The notes under the pieces were generated by a model. The model was not told the DNA's origin. It saw only the letters and a list, made by a program, of their open reading frames with translations, and did not search any database. A program made the position numbers and the translations under genes. From Antedon bifida (Eukaryota; Echinodermata; Crinoidea; Comatulida; Antedonidae): DNA of 64,000 bases. Shown in pieces: positions 45,501-60,500 of the stretch. Every line of letters begins with the position of its first letter. The first letter of the stretch is position 1. The DNA lies in assembly GCA_963402885.1 (NCBI GenBank), contig OY727096.1, forward strand, positions 6,448,001 through 6,512,000. Direction: 5' to 3'.

Positions 45501-48500
45501 TAGATAACAACTCTTGATCTCAAGACATAACTCAACACACACATCCAGTGGCTTAACGGCTATGAGCGCTCACTTGCTAAACCCAGGAGCCCAAGAGCTT
45601 ATGGGGGCACCTGAGCAAAAAAGCTAAAAACGCCCGAGGCCTCCAGTGTTGGAGGGCCACTTAAGGTTCCTAAACCAGGGGCCTGTGCTTTACGTCACTG
45701 CACACACCGATTTTACATACATTCAACTGGAGTATTCTGCCTTGTTTAAATAATTCAAATATAGGTCTAGGCATAAGCATAAACAAACCTGTTACTTTTA
45801 ATATTAAAATATTTAATCATGGATAATGAATAATAATAATACATTTTTTTCTCCATGGTTTGTTTAACTTTAGAACACAGTAAATCTCAGGAAATTAATT
45901 GTACATTCTCATTAAATGATGATTTTAAAATACACAGTACATTATAAAGTAATAAAAACATAATTCTGACCTGTTACTAAATAATTCTGATGAAACGTAT
46001 GCATATAGTTTAACACAGAATATCAGATGATATACTGTTCTACTTTCACAAACAAACAGGCAAGAAGAGATACTGCTACAGTACTAATACTAAAATGAAT
46101 ATGTGCTATACACTATATTCATATAGTACAGACTATTTGTACTAAAGTTAAGTACATAACAAAACTGTTTTATTTTCCCTTACTGTTAAACCACAATGTG
46201 TATTTTATTGTCTATGTCTACAAAACAATAGACACTTTATTTTCTTTACTTTTTTATATTTTAGTCTAAGTATGACTCACCTTTACAATTTTGGTTCCTC
46301 AATAAAATGTTAGGCTTCTGCTTCCTCAATATGTCAATCAGTTTTTAGTTGTTTAATGTTCTTTTGAAAATGAAGATATTTATTTATTCTTAAGCTATAT
46401 TTATATTTATTTTAGCAAGCCTGTATTTTGATCAATTTAACCACTGCCTATAATGTGGTTGGTACGTGTAAGTAGGCTCTTTAAAACTTAAGGTCCTGTT
46501 CGCACTACAGAGTTATGGTTCTGCTATATAAAACTTTTAAACTTTTATGTTAAAATGCACCCTGTATAATAAGCAGATCTTTTGTCACCAATTTCAAATA
46601 ATCGAAAAAGTAGGATATGGCATTGACATTTGGAACTACCTTACATTGCTCATTCAGTTTAGCTGTTCCGAGGTTCAATTCCTCACATGGTACTACTAGT
46701 CATTTTCACACCAAGAATCATTGATGTAAGTAAGTTGCCAAAGTGTCTTTTTTAAAGTACTTTTTTGATATATGCAACTTACTATGTTACTAAAATCTAC
46801 AACGAAAAAAACATACATTCATGTCAAACCCTTGCTATAAAGAGAAAAAATTAATAAAAAAATGTACCTTATGTTTCTAAAATCTACAGCAAAAAAACAT
46901 AATTCATGTCAAACCTTTGCTATAGAGAACAAATTAATTAAAAAAATGTACCTTTTGTGATTCAAACCCTGGTAGCCAAAGTTTAAAGCATTTTCCCCAA
47001 TTGATCCTGAAACCAGGCCTGCTGAAACTACAAACTACCGTCAACAGTAAGTGCTAAATGTTGTCATTTTTTTTTGTTAATTGTCTGTCCGTACCAAATT
47101 TCACTCAGCCTTGGTTGTTCTGTGCTGAACAATGGTAACTAATTTTCAAATTTATGTAAGTAATTAAACTCTCAATTAGTATCTGTGTTGAAATTCATCT
47201 TATGATTTTATCACAACGGTCTAATTGCCAATTATCAAGTCCTCCTATAACTAAGATCACCTTCAAATGAATCAATTAAATATTACCGTACCATATTTAG
47301 ATTTTAAATACTGTACATTCATCCATGGGAAGGAATAATGATACAGAATTTTGGAATTATTAAATCTACATCTTACAGGCCCGTAGCCAGGGGGGTTTTT
47401 TATGGTTTGGGCGAACCCCACCACCTTTACAGCGAACCCTTCTTAATCGATGCGAACCCCCATCCCCGACATGCCAAATAGCCTCACCTCATCTCTGAAA
47501 ATCATCCAAATACGTGCCCCACAGTACAAAAGGTTATTCGTAAATTGAAAAAATCGTAAACTCGTTTGTGAATAATTCTAACTAACTTCTTCCCTGTATG
47601 AGCGTACGTCAAGCGATACGTGTCTGTAAATTTCAGAGAGTAGCAAATGAATTGCTGATTTTCACCTGAAAAATTAATACGCATTTTTGGTCCCTGGATA
47701 TAACATGATATTGACGCGAATACCGCACTACAGCAAACTAGGCCATGAACGATTCGTACAAAGTACACCGCCAGACAACCGCGTACCTATTGTTTAGATC
47801 ACTGGCAGTCAGCATGCATAAAGTATATAGCCTTCTTCCGACGTACGTCAAATATGGAATGCTGCAGTTACCTACAGTATTTATGTTTGGCTATGAAATA
47901 TAGTGTACCAATTAGAGGTGCCATTTATCATGAATTTTATGTGCGAAAGTACCATTTCCGGCCATCTAGGAGTGTCATTTATCAAAATTCGCCTCGCCTC
48001 CACCATGGGAGGATGGGGGCAGTGACCCAAATACTTAGTGTCCGAACCCCCCCTTGACAGATCCTGTCATACGCCATTCAAAAAGTACAATGAAAAACGT
48101 GAATGATATGCAGCTGAATGATGACTGAATTGGTGAACAAAATAATGTCAAAGGGAAAAAACAAATTCATTGAATATATTGGCTGTTTGATTGGCTTTAC
48201 ATTCAAGGACCATGTAAACCTAGAAATACTGGGATGGTGTCCGGCGGGGGATAGTTTCACCATGTAGTTTAAGTTCTATTTATTTGTTGAAACGTTCAAA
48301 TTCATTTCAATGTTTTTTATATGTTTACAAATAAAATAAATTTACTTCACTTGACTTTAAAGATGTATTGTCACTCAAAACACAAACAGAGATAAAATAA
48401 ATCAAACTTTAAATAGGCCATTTTGTAGTTATGTTAGAAAAATGAAGAAAATTAATACTTTCACTTATAAAAAGAAAAAGTAAATTGCTACATTATAACC

Positions 48501-51500
48501 AAAAATCTGTGGGCAGACAGACATTGGACTATTTTTGTCTTTAAATTGCCATTTTTCCCCTTTAAATTACCAATTTTTTTGTCAAAGTAAATAACTACAG
48601 TATTATATGACATTAAAATGGCATATTCAACAACAAAAATATTTAGGAATTATTTATTTGCTATTCCCTCAATGTATGTATATTTTCCTGTCTTTAGAAC
48701 TGCACTTTAACAACTATTTTTTACAATAATTATAACATTCCATACTGATAATTTAAAACAATTGCAACTGATTGCTGATTCGTGTATATAATAAAAAGGA
48801 TAATAATAAGAACAAAACGATAAAGAACCTGAAAAAGCAACAACCTTAGTTAGAGACAATATTTTCATTTCATAGTTTTATGTCTTTTTTATAGTCTTTT
48901 ATTGAGTTTAAGACTGGTCATTAACTCTTTGTTAAGGAATGATAATCAGTTAATTACTGTATACTTATACAGCAATGATGGTACATCAATTTAACAATTA
49001 AGTACTGTGTATCTTAACAAAGAACACCAGGTACTTTTTAGACATTCAAAAGGTCAAAAGGTCATAATAAGAAAAGTGCCTGTTTTTAAAATTGTTATAT
49101 TCTTGACATCGAATAACCTCTTATTAAGGTTATAGGTGAGATTTTTTGTCTGCAAATTGAATGATGAATTAATTAAAAAAGTTTTTCAGTAAATTGATGG
49201 AAATTCCTTCAATTTCATTGTCCTTTATTTTGCTTTAAATTTGCAAAAAAACATTTCCTTAAAATTATTAGAATTACAATTTGCAACCTTTGTGTTTTTG
49301 ATACATTTATACTGTATATGCACTGTAGCTTGGTGGTTAATATGTATAATGGTTTAGAAATCGTAGAATTCCTGGTTCAAGTCCTTCTGTGGCTCAGTGG
49401 AACATTATTCTAATTTTGATGACCAATTTTCGAATTTTTTTTATTTAAAAAGAGAAGGTACAATATTTCAGTTTACAGTTTTCTTGGGTATTTCATAACT
49501 TACCAGTAATTTTCATATTTCATTTTTAACTATCTGGTAATTATAGTAATAATAGTTCAAAAGATGATGATTTTAACCTTCACTTTTTGGCCTCTTTGCA
49601 GGTTATTGCCCTTATATGCTTGAAAGTATAAAAGGTCATAAAACAAAATGTTATATATTATTATATTAAAGAAATATTAAAAAAATTAAGGTTTCATATG
49701 ATTGCATACAATAATTTGTTTAGAAGTTTGTTTTTGATTTTTTTTCGATGTATTTTTTTGCACACTGTACACAGCCTTAATCAAGTCCTAGGTTCATTTG
49801 TTTCCTTCATTTACAATGCAATAAGGTTGTTTTTTAATACATAGTTGGTCATAATCTTAAAAACTTATTGCCCGTCAATATAGTATAGTATAGCATCAAT
49901 CTTTGTCTTATCAGAAGATCCACTCAATAATTTCAGGTGAAATAATACAAAGATATAAACTCCAAATAACGACATTCCATTTTTTATCCACATTTTATTG
50001 GTGACACTCTTGTAAATAATTCAAAATAAAGATCATAAGCTCGTCATAAATCGTGAAAATGATAAAAAGTGTAAATCAAAATGTCAAACTCTAAACATGT
50101 CTTCCATCTCGTTATTTATTCTATCTTTGTCTTTTAATAGTACTAATGAAAATTGCGTATTGAGACTCTACTATATGGCCAGAAGATTTCAACATTGGAC
50201 AACTAGAATATTAATTTAGAATTCTTTTTTACACATTGAATGCATAAATTAAACTCAAATATGAAAAAAAAAAAAAATAATTGATTGATTGATTGATTAA
50301 CTATGTTCTCAATTACCAGAAAACTTAAAATGATATGCTATAATACTGGCATATTTACTTTTTCACAAAATTAGCATCATAATTACAGATTTTTAATACA
50401 AGTTGGGTAGCAATGCATAGAATATTTTATTGGCTTTCATTTGATACCAAATAGTTTTCCAAACACTGAAATTATTTAATATTATATAAATAAACATAAC
50501 AATTACGCTACCAAATATTCATTTTTTGTATAAAAATAATCAAAATATGCACATTTTCCATACAATTAGCTTCATAATTAAAAATGTTCAATACAAGTTG
50601 GGAAGCAATAGGTAGCATATTTTGGGTCAAAGGTCAGTAAAAGCATCTCCGGTCATTTTTTTGCTAAAAGTTGTGTTAGACTGAATATAAATATGTATAT
50701 TCTGAACAATTTGACACCAAAAGCAAATCTGTACAACAAGTGGTTGTCGAGATATAAGAACCACACATTTTTAACCCTTGACCCCGATTTTGGGCATGTT
50801 TGTCCCGGATAGCGAATTACAGTCTTTCGATGTAGTGTTTATAGAGCTGAACACTAAACTGATTGTTTAATTAATATTTTATAGCAGTAAAACACATCCT
50901 TTGTTTTTTAAAAATTCATTGTTGTCTAGACAACCTTGAAGTTATATCAGGAGTGTTGATGTATCTCATCTGAAGTATACAACCACAAACCAGTACCATT
51001 GACTCTGAGATTAATCTAATAAGCAGTCACACCACTTGTGAACGACGTCTGCTAAGGTAATCGCATAGTGCATGGGATTCAAGTTCACACAAACTATGGG
51101 GGTTCACAAATTATCTTGCGATAACGGGCAGTTTAAAATGACTAATTACGCGATTATGGAAATTATGCATGTTCACCACTGCCGTTGAACAGTACTAACA
51201 CGATTAAGTTAGGCCCACCTAGGGCGTATGCCTGCTGCAGGTCCATTTTGAATTGCCGTAAATGATTAAACACTCACCCTCTTCGAGTTAGTATAATTTG
51301 TATTTGTTGTTAGGCCTATATTTTTGAAAGAGCTTAAAAGGTTAATTTTGAAGGTCGCTTCAATGTATAGTTTTGCTTATTTCCTCAATTTACAAGACAG
51401 TTATTGTTTAAAATAAAACAAAAATATTGTTTTTAATTTTCGTTTGCAAATATGATTTTTCATATTAAACTTATTAAATTAAATTATTAATTTACTTATT

Positions 51501-54500
51501 ATTTTTTTTAAACAAAAACATTACAAACTATATGTTATCTCCATAGTAAATAATCTCTTACACATTCATTTACCTACAGCCAATATCCAACATTCAGATC
51601 CTACATCCAGTTATTCTACTTATCTTACATTCAGTTATCCTACATCCAGTTATTCTACTTATCTTACATTCAGTTGTCCTACATCCAGTTATCCAACTTC
51701 TAGTTATCCTACATCCAGTTATACTATATCTAGTTATTGTACATCTAGTTATTATACATCCAGTTAATATCCAGCATCTAGTTATCCTACATCCAGTTAT
51801 ACTACATCTAGTTATTATACATCCAGTTATTATCCAGCATCTAGTTATTATACTATTTACATCCAGTTATCAAACTTATAGTTATCCAACTTCTAGTTAT
51901 TCTGCATCTAGTTATTCAACATCCAGTTTTCCAACACCCAGTTATCCTATATCGAGTTATCCAACCTCTAGTTATCCTACATCTAGTTATTGTACATCTA
52001 GTTATTATACATCTAGTTATTATACATCCAGTTAATATCCAGCATCTAGTTATTCTACTATTTACATCCCGTTATCAAACTTCTAGTTATCCAACTTCTA
52101 TTAATTCAACATCCAGTTCTCCAACACCCAGTTATCTTACATCCAGTTATTCTACATTCACTTATCCAACTTCTAATTGTCCTATATGTAGTTATCTTAT
52201 AATAGGTACACTACATCTAGGTATACTACATCTAGGTATATGACATCTGTGGTACACTACATCTAGGTACACTACATCTAGGTATACTACATCTAGGTAC
52301 TATATATGACATCTGTGGTACACTACATCTAGGTACACTACATCTAGGTACACTACATCTAGGTATACTACATCTAGGTATATGACATCTGTGGTACACT
52401 ACATCTAGGTACACTACACCTAGGTATACTACATCTAGTTATTCTGCATCTACTATAGAATTAATCATGAAGTTTCATCAAATTCAGTAACTTTCACAGG
52501 AATTCTTTAATACAGCACCCTCTACAATTTTGTAAGCACATAATAATAGCAACTTATATAAGAACTTTATAGAATAAATAAACTTGCTGGTATTCTATCT
52601 AACTCAAAGTTTATTCAGATAGTTTCAAACTGGTGATGCAAATTAATACAATAGGTTAAATTTAGCACCGCACTTCCTAGTAAAGTTGACTGATGTCCTT
52701 AATACCCAATGTTACTAGCAAGGGTGGTGCCAGGGAAGCTTAGCCCTGTCAGTGTCAGGGAGGATGTTCAATATTTGTTGCAGGGGAAAATTCAAATTTT
52801 TGAGTACAGTAACTGCTAATGTGTATAAGTACATTTTTATTACTTGGCAAAACAGAATTTTGCCAAGTATGTAGTACTTGCTTTGTTTCTTAGAACAATA
52901 GCGTCTACAATTTTTAAAGTTATTCTGAATATTTCATTCATATTTTATTTGTAAATAGGTATATACTTTACATAACATGCCTATTGAAATTATAAGAAAA
53001 ATTTAAAAAAGAAAATTCTGTATTTTTTTAACATAGGCCGAATATCAACATACCCCCTCTGTGGCAATATGTTGCCAAGTACTTGACTCAGTTTCTGAGT
53101 GCTTTCATACTTTTACTTTTTTTGTTGCTTTTGAAGTATTTTCATATTTTAAAGTGGATATTAATACTTTATTATTAACAAAAGTTTATGAAAAATAGGT
53201 ATTGTTATATTACATACTGGTCAGTAACAATACTGGTCAGTAATGTATTGGTCAGTCTCAAAAGACGACCTGTGTTCTAGCTCCCATTGACCATCTCATA
53301 AACCATTAAACATATGTTTAAACAATTGAACACAGATTAGTTTTTTTATTTTTATTATTTATGATTCAAAATTAACATGACCTAATATGGACACAATGAT
53401 GTCCATTTCATATATTATTGACATACATTTATTGGTAGTAAAACGAAAATGAATAAAATATAAATGAGAATTATAATTTGAAATTTTTAACAATCTTTAT
53501 AAAAGAACTGAAACAAAGGAATACAAGAAATAGAAAATATAGGCTTGATAAGAGATTCCTGATATTTCAAGTTACAGTATTTTCCAGCTTATGTTAAAGG
53601 TGAAATTTCTCTCATTTTTTTGGTTTAGGTAGAAAATAAAACCTGCTTTTCCACCAAAAGGTACAAATGCATTGGTGGCTCATTTCCCACAATGCTATAG
53701 CCACACTTTGAAACCACCTTCCATACTTATTATTTAGGTGCTTTTCCCAAAATTTGTTAAATACTGCCTGCCTCTATGTTTGGATGTGTTAATATAGCAC
53801 TTTTATGAAGTCATTTTTTCATATCAGTCTTTCTTTTCACTTATTTCAAGTATTTGAGCACCCTCTATGTTTGGGTGTGTTATAAAAATTATATTGCCCT
53901 CTGTTTTGGCAATACAGTAATTTTTTAAGGTCCCCTGTGTATCAGTTTCACTGTCTCAATCATGTTTCACTTTTGTCTTGCTAAGTTATTTGTCGCCCTC
54001 TATGTTTGTGTGTATGATGAAAATTATATCACCTCTATTGTTTGGCCAAACTTTTATAAAATCTCCTGATGTTTAATTTTTTCAAGTTGGCACCTTTTTT
54101 CACGTTTCACTTAAGACTCATTCGCATTTAACCGTAGTTCAATCTTGTCAGTCAGGTTGTTCGCAATTTAAGAGCCACAGTCAAACTAAATGAAAATTGT
54201 ACAAAAAAAAAATTCTTCATTTTCTGACAATTTTATTAAATATTAATTTAACAAAATTTTACAGTACAATTCTAAATGATATAAACAATAATAAAATAAT
54301 AAATAGTTGTACAATTGTATTGTAACATATGTTATCAATCCCATAATGCATTACTCTCAGCCCAATGGATTTAATCTATCCCAAGTTCAACATGCTTAAG
54401 CAAATAACTTTGTAGTCCCATTCCCTACGTTTTTTAGATGTAATAGATCTAATCACTTATCAAACCATCTTTCTTGGCACAATAATTGTTCGTGAATATC

Positions 54501-57500
54501 ACTTGGCACTTGTGTACAATCAAACTCTAGAGGGCAGCACATTTTTCTTAAGACGAAACGCGTGCGCATTAACGTTTTTCTCTTAGTGATGGCGCCGCTA
54601 TAACATTTCTTCCACATGTCACAAAAGAGGGTGCATTTTGGTTGCTATACTTTTATTATGGAATGGAGAAGAGTGTGCACAAAAGTCGGAAATACATACA
54701 CAAATCTTTCGCTCTAAACTCAAATAAAAATGTATGTATGACAGTGACCCTTGGCAACCAATAATCGTTTTGCTTGTCTAAATTTTAGGCCATCTTAACT
54801 GAAAAGATCAATAGAATTATTAGCTTCTATGATACTGCGGAAACACACTAGAACTTTCAATATTTATCATAGCGCGCTCAAAAATGTTTTTTTTGCCTAG
54901 AAATAATAATAAATCTGACTTTGCAAAATTAGGGATTTAAGGCAAAACAAGTTTGATAAATTCGACCCCATTTTCCATGCTTCCCTCTTCCCTGGGATCC
55001 AGTTCCAAAGCAAAGTACACATATTTTTATTGTATGGATATGATATTTTTTTAAACAAACTGTTGTAACGCCATCTAGTTGGAGCAGGAAAATTAACAAC
55101 ATGGAATAAATGAGTCTGTAAACAATCAGAATTAAGATAAACACCAAATTAAAAAACACATTTACATTCAATATATTGTAGTTAAGCACACTTATTTTTG
55201 GAATAATATTTAGTCCAATAAACAACTACATTTAATAAATACATGTAGTTGCCAGCCAATGAGTTCATGTCCTATAAAGTTCACTAACCACTTTTAGTGA
55301 GTTGTCATTCTAGCCTCTTTATTAAAGTCATTAAACATTTATACTGTTTTTCGGTGAATTAACAGTCACATTGTTTTTATTGATTTGACCTCTGTCTAGG
55401 AATTAGCGCATTTATGTTGTTGCATCCAAAGAAATAAATATGAAAAAGTCTTGTGACAGTCAATTCAGGGTACATTCCTGGGCAGAGTTGATGATCCTGA
55501 CGGACTTGTTTTCGGACTGTTCTTACTACTTTGTAAAGTGCTGGATGTTTTTCCCAATGTCAAATTTCCCGAATTTGAATGTTCACGGAAAGTGGAAGAG
55601 TCCAATGGCTTTGATGGTTTGGTACCACAGTGCAAAAGATCTTTATAAGCATTGCGAAATTTATTGTTTTTCCATGCGTAAATAAACGGGTTCACGCTTG
55701 AGTTTAATACTGCAAGAAATGATGCAAAGCGCCAGATAGACGGTGGTGCTGATTGGTTGATATCAGCTGCTGTCAAAAGCAATATTGGACCCCAACATAT
55801 TGAATATGCAACATAGACAACAAGTAGATTCTTCGCAACTCGTATTTCCCTGCTTACTCTCCTTTGCGCTGCTTGAATACTTCTTCCGAGATCGCTCTGC
55901 GTACGGACACGACTCCTCCGGATAAACATGAATATCTTTGTGTAGCAGAAGATTATTATAATAGTTGAAATATTGAAATACGTTCCAAGGACCACTAATG
56001 TGTACAGCCAGTTCCCATCATTTGATATGTTGCACGCCAAAATAACATCGTTATATCCAAACTTTCCAAATCCAAAAAACGGCGGTATAATTGTTATAAA
56101 AGACACCAACCATCCAGTCAGACAAAATAATAATGTTCTCTTAACAGTGAAAATATCCTGAGATTTCTGTGGCCATAATATGCTCATATAACGATTGATT
56201 GCTATAGAAACAAGGTTCGTTGTTGACGCTGAACAACTTAGCGTGAGGGCAGCACCAAGAAAAAAACAAAGATTATTTGATAGTGGCCAATCGCGATTGA
56301 CGAGTGAAACCACGGTAAATGGATTGGTAACGGTACAAACAATCAAATCAGCAAGTGCAAGATTTAACAAGAAAAAGTTGCCCGGTATTCTGAGGTGTTT
56401 GTATTTACAAATCGCAATAATCGTTAGCAAGTTTGCAATTGTTCCGACAACTCCAATCATTACGACTCCTCCAACGTGGAAAGAGACGGCAACTTTCTGT
56501 AGTGTATCCATATTGCCCTGGAAATAGACTTAGATTTCCTTAGGGAAATATTTCCCAAGATTTCCTGACGACTTAGGATTGAGTTACTTTTCAACAAGTT
56601 CAAGTTCTGTCTAGGAAATATCACTATGTCTAGGGCTGAAAAATTAAGAAGTGCCATGTTATTAATATTATAATTTTGTAATCATGTTAATTTAAAAACA
56701 GAAGTTTAAAAAAATAATAATTATTATAATTTTTAGATATTTCAAGAAGAATGTATTTTGTAAATAATTAATTAATTGAATATCTTAAAACCAAATGAAC
56801 ACAAATTTACTAAGAGAAAAAGAAATGTTATCTTTTACAAATTTACACGTTTTCAGTTTTCATTGTGTTTAAATCTGATTCAACCAAAGTTTTTCATCAA
56901 AAACATAAGTTTTTTCCTATCATAAAATGTGTGTCAAATTAATAATTAAGCAATTATAATTAATAGAAAATTCACTTACTTTTTTTCAGCTCATGAGAAA
57001 TCTTCCAATGGATTTTAAAAAACAAAAACAATCTGTTATTAAATGTGAAGATGTAGAAATGTTCAAGAGTGCATGCATAAAGCTGCTTTTTAAACAAAAA
57101 TATTACTTGTAAAAAGTTGTAACCAGCTAGTTATTCATAAATATGAAAATAAATTCAAGAAATCCCAGCTACCAGTTTACCACCACCTCTCACTCAACCA
57201 GAAAGCATGCATCTATCTTTGTATTCGATTGGTTTCTTGTTTTGTAGTACGTGCCTAGGAGCATTAAATACAATAGCAGATGTGCGCTGCTGTGTGGTTC
57301 AGATTGCTGTTAAGGCGTGCTTTCCAGTGTCAGAGCTTCTTCAATTGGTCAATACTGAAAGCTTTACGATTTCCTCAATGTGTCATATGTTATTTAGTTT
57401 GGTGCCAAGGTGAATTTAACACCATCAAGGTTAATCTATTCGTCTTTGAACCATAATGTAATACCGAATTGTGTACTATATTTTGTTTTGTAATTTTGGT

Positions 57501-60500
57501 ATTAAGTAATTTGTTTATTGAAATTTTAATAATAGTTGTTGAATAGGTTTTAATTTTATATTATAAAATATGTCGAGTGGGGGTTTGATTGCTAAGGTGT
57601 ATTGCCTCCCCAAAGCTGTAAATTAAGTGTTAATTAATAAATTAAGATTTTAATAGATAGATATTATTTTTAATGTAATTTGGAAAATATACGTAGAACA
57701 TTTTACTAAAAATATACTACCGTATTACGCTCCCTTTTGCTGACTAATGTGTGAGCTATACCTGTAGTTATTGTGTATAAGAGTTTTCCTTTCTCTCTCC
57801 TCTTTCTCCTTCCTTTTCAGAAACTTAATCTCTGTCTACACTATCAAACTAGTTTGACAAAAAAAGTGTGATATGCCCAAATATAGTAGTGATATGACAT
57901 CATCATGTCCATATATGGGCACAGTGCATTTTTTTTTTTTATAAATAAAGTTTATAGTGTAGACAGGATTTTATACTAGTCAGGGTAAAGCATCAGTGCA
58001 GTAAACTTTTTTTATTTAAAAACTTTGATATCTATGATTTATTAACAAAATAAAAAATACAATAGGAATACAATAGGGAGGTTTCGCAACCTTACGAATA
58101 CGATAACGAAAACGGATACGTCATACATTTGTGAAATTTTTGAGCTGATCCCCATTTCATATTCGTAAAGCGTATTCGTATTGACGAATATCACCAGTCA
58201 TATTCGTAACTACAAAACGAGTATAGTTTTTGATCTATTTTGCACATTTTGCATTTGAATTAGGAATGATTCATGATTATAATATAATTATAGATTTATT
58301 GAAAGTAATTTACTAAAGTAATTTACTAAAATGCCAGGTCAATTTAGATAAATAGCAGTTTTTAAAGTCCTCACTCGCTTTGATGTTACGCTAGGCCTAG
58401 GCAGCCAAGCACCAAGCAACACGTACCTGCGCTTCGCTCAAATTTACCGCAGTCATATTTTGGACGCGCCTCAATATTTCGTTGCCATGCGAAACTGATT
58501 TTTTTATGGCTTACGAAAACGAATACGTGTGCGTGACGTATCCGTTTTCGTTATCGTATTCGTAAGATTGCGAAACCTCTCTAATAATGTAAATACTGAA
58601 TACTGAAATGCTTTATTTGTCCATCATCATCATAAAATAACAACAGAAATTCTTCTTGAAGATTGACAATTATTAGTAAAATAATAAATAGATATACAAT
58701 ATAATATATAAACTCATCAGGCAATGAACATTAATATATATAAATAAAATATATTTTTATAGGCTTTTTTTTTTTTTATTGAACAATTTTGTACGAATTT
58801 TATCCCCATACAGTTGAGAGTTTTGATTGATTAATTGAAGAGATCTATTCTACACCAAATTGATCCATTCTCATAAATCATGGCTGGTCCAGTCTTGTGT
58901 GAATGGTTACGGTAAACTCTTAATCTTGGCTAATGAATACTACTGCACTTTAAGATCATCCTAGGATTAGAAATACAACACTGTTTCACCACCTTTCTCG
59001 CTGCAGATGTCCAACAGTACAAAGGATCCTCATCATCATCATCAATTTTAAAATTTCATCTCTTTGTTGGTTAGTTTGTCTGTCCATTCCTAATCAGTGT
59101 ACTGTTTCTCATCATTTAGCACAATAACGGGCATGTTATTTTCATCTTTACAAATTGTTAAGATTGTAATTGATAGTTTTCATTAATATTAACTAAGCTC
59201 CTTTGACCTGGTTTCTAATGAAAAATTAAACAATGGATTTAATACCATATTTTTTAAACACATAATACTCTTGTTCCTTTTGAAATAATACAGAATTAAT
59301 CTATCAATCAATCGGTTAAAAAAATCTTAATTAATTCTGGTGTCATTCACCAAAATCGATTTTGTGTAGCAATTTTTAATTGATGCAACACAAACAAGAA
59401 TGTGTATATACATGACTTTCATCAGCAAATGTGTTATTTCTACTGTATGGTTAGGCACCACAAGTGGTTCTAGTGCTGATTCAACACTGATGTAACACAA
59501 ATATGTTATGTAATTGTTGTGTTACTTAATATTTTATTTGTTTTTGTTTGTATATATTTAGGCGAATTGCCAAGGATAACCATAAGCCAATTAATTAATA
59601 ATATCCTTCTAAGACAAAAACAAACATATACACAAGATGCTCTACATAAACAAAGTCGTATTAGAAGTCTTTGGGAGTGAGTTTTCATTTGTTATTAGAA
59701 AAAATCCTGACATATGACAGGGTTGAACCCAGGACCCTTGGATTGGTAGCCAGCATCATAACCCCCAAGCCACAACTCGCCACTTACAATTATTACTCAA
59801 TATAAATATTACTTGCAGAAATCATTTTTTGGCCAACTCGGATGTAAATTGCTTTGTTCACACTAAAAATGATTCTTGCTTATTTCCAGGTACAAAGTAT
59901 TTGATATATTAGTAAAACATTCAACTTTCCTTTGTACTTTGTACTTTTAGTTTATATCTTTCTGTGTCTGCATGACACTGATCATTTTATAATAGAACAG
60001 GAGTACATAATAAATAACAGTCATTAATACTTTGAGATTTATGCTAGTTAGAAAATCTAGGTTAAATAGATACAAAAGGTTAAACATACAGTTTCAGTCA
60101 ATCTTTTTTGTAATTTAATGTGCCCATATATGGACATGATGATGTCACATCATTACCATATTTGAGTATAGCAATACCATAAAATAAAAACTGGTTTGAT
60201 AAAACTTTTACTTTTGTGAAGTAGAAATGGTATTTATCAATCCTAACTCAATCTTTTTAACTAAAGAGCAAAACTAGAAAAACTTGGATCTTTCTAATTA
60301 CAATTTTGTATCATATTCGTCTCTATCCTCTTTTTCAAACAATAATAATAAAACTATTTTTCATATTTCAAATAATAATAACTCAAATTTTGTTATCAAT
60401 AGTATTTTATTTTCCAACAGCAGCTTATTCACACTAGTTATGATTAAACTAAACAACAGGTTTCTTTCACTTTGCTAATTTAAAAATAAAATCATAATTG

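Noticed and set aside
52232-52414. 60-codon minus-strand frame of repeated IPRCSVPRCS
   Set aside because: By-product of the tandem repeat field.
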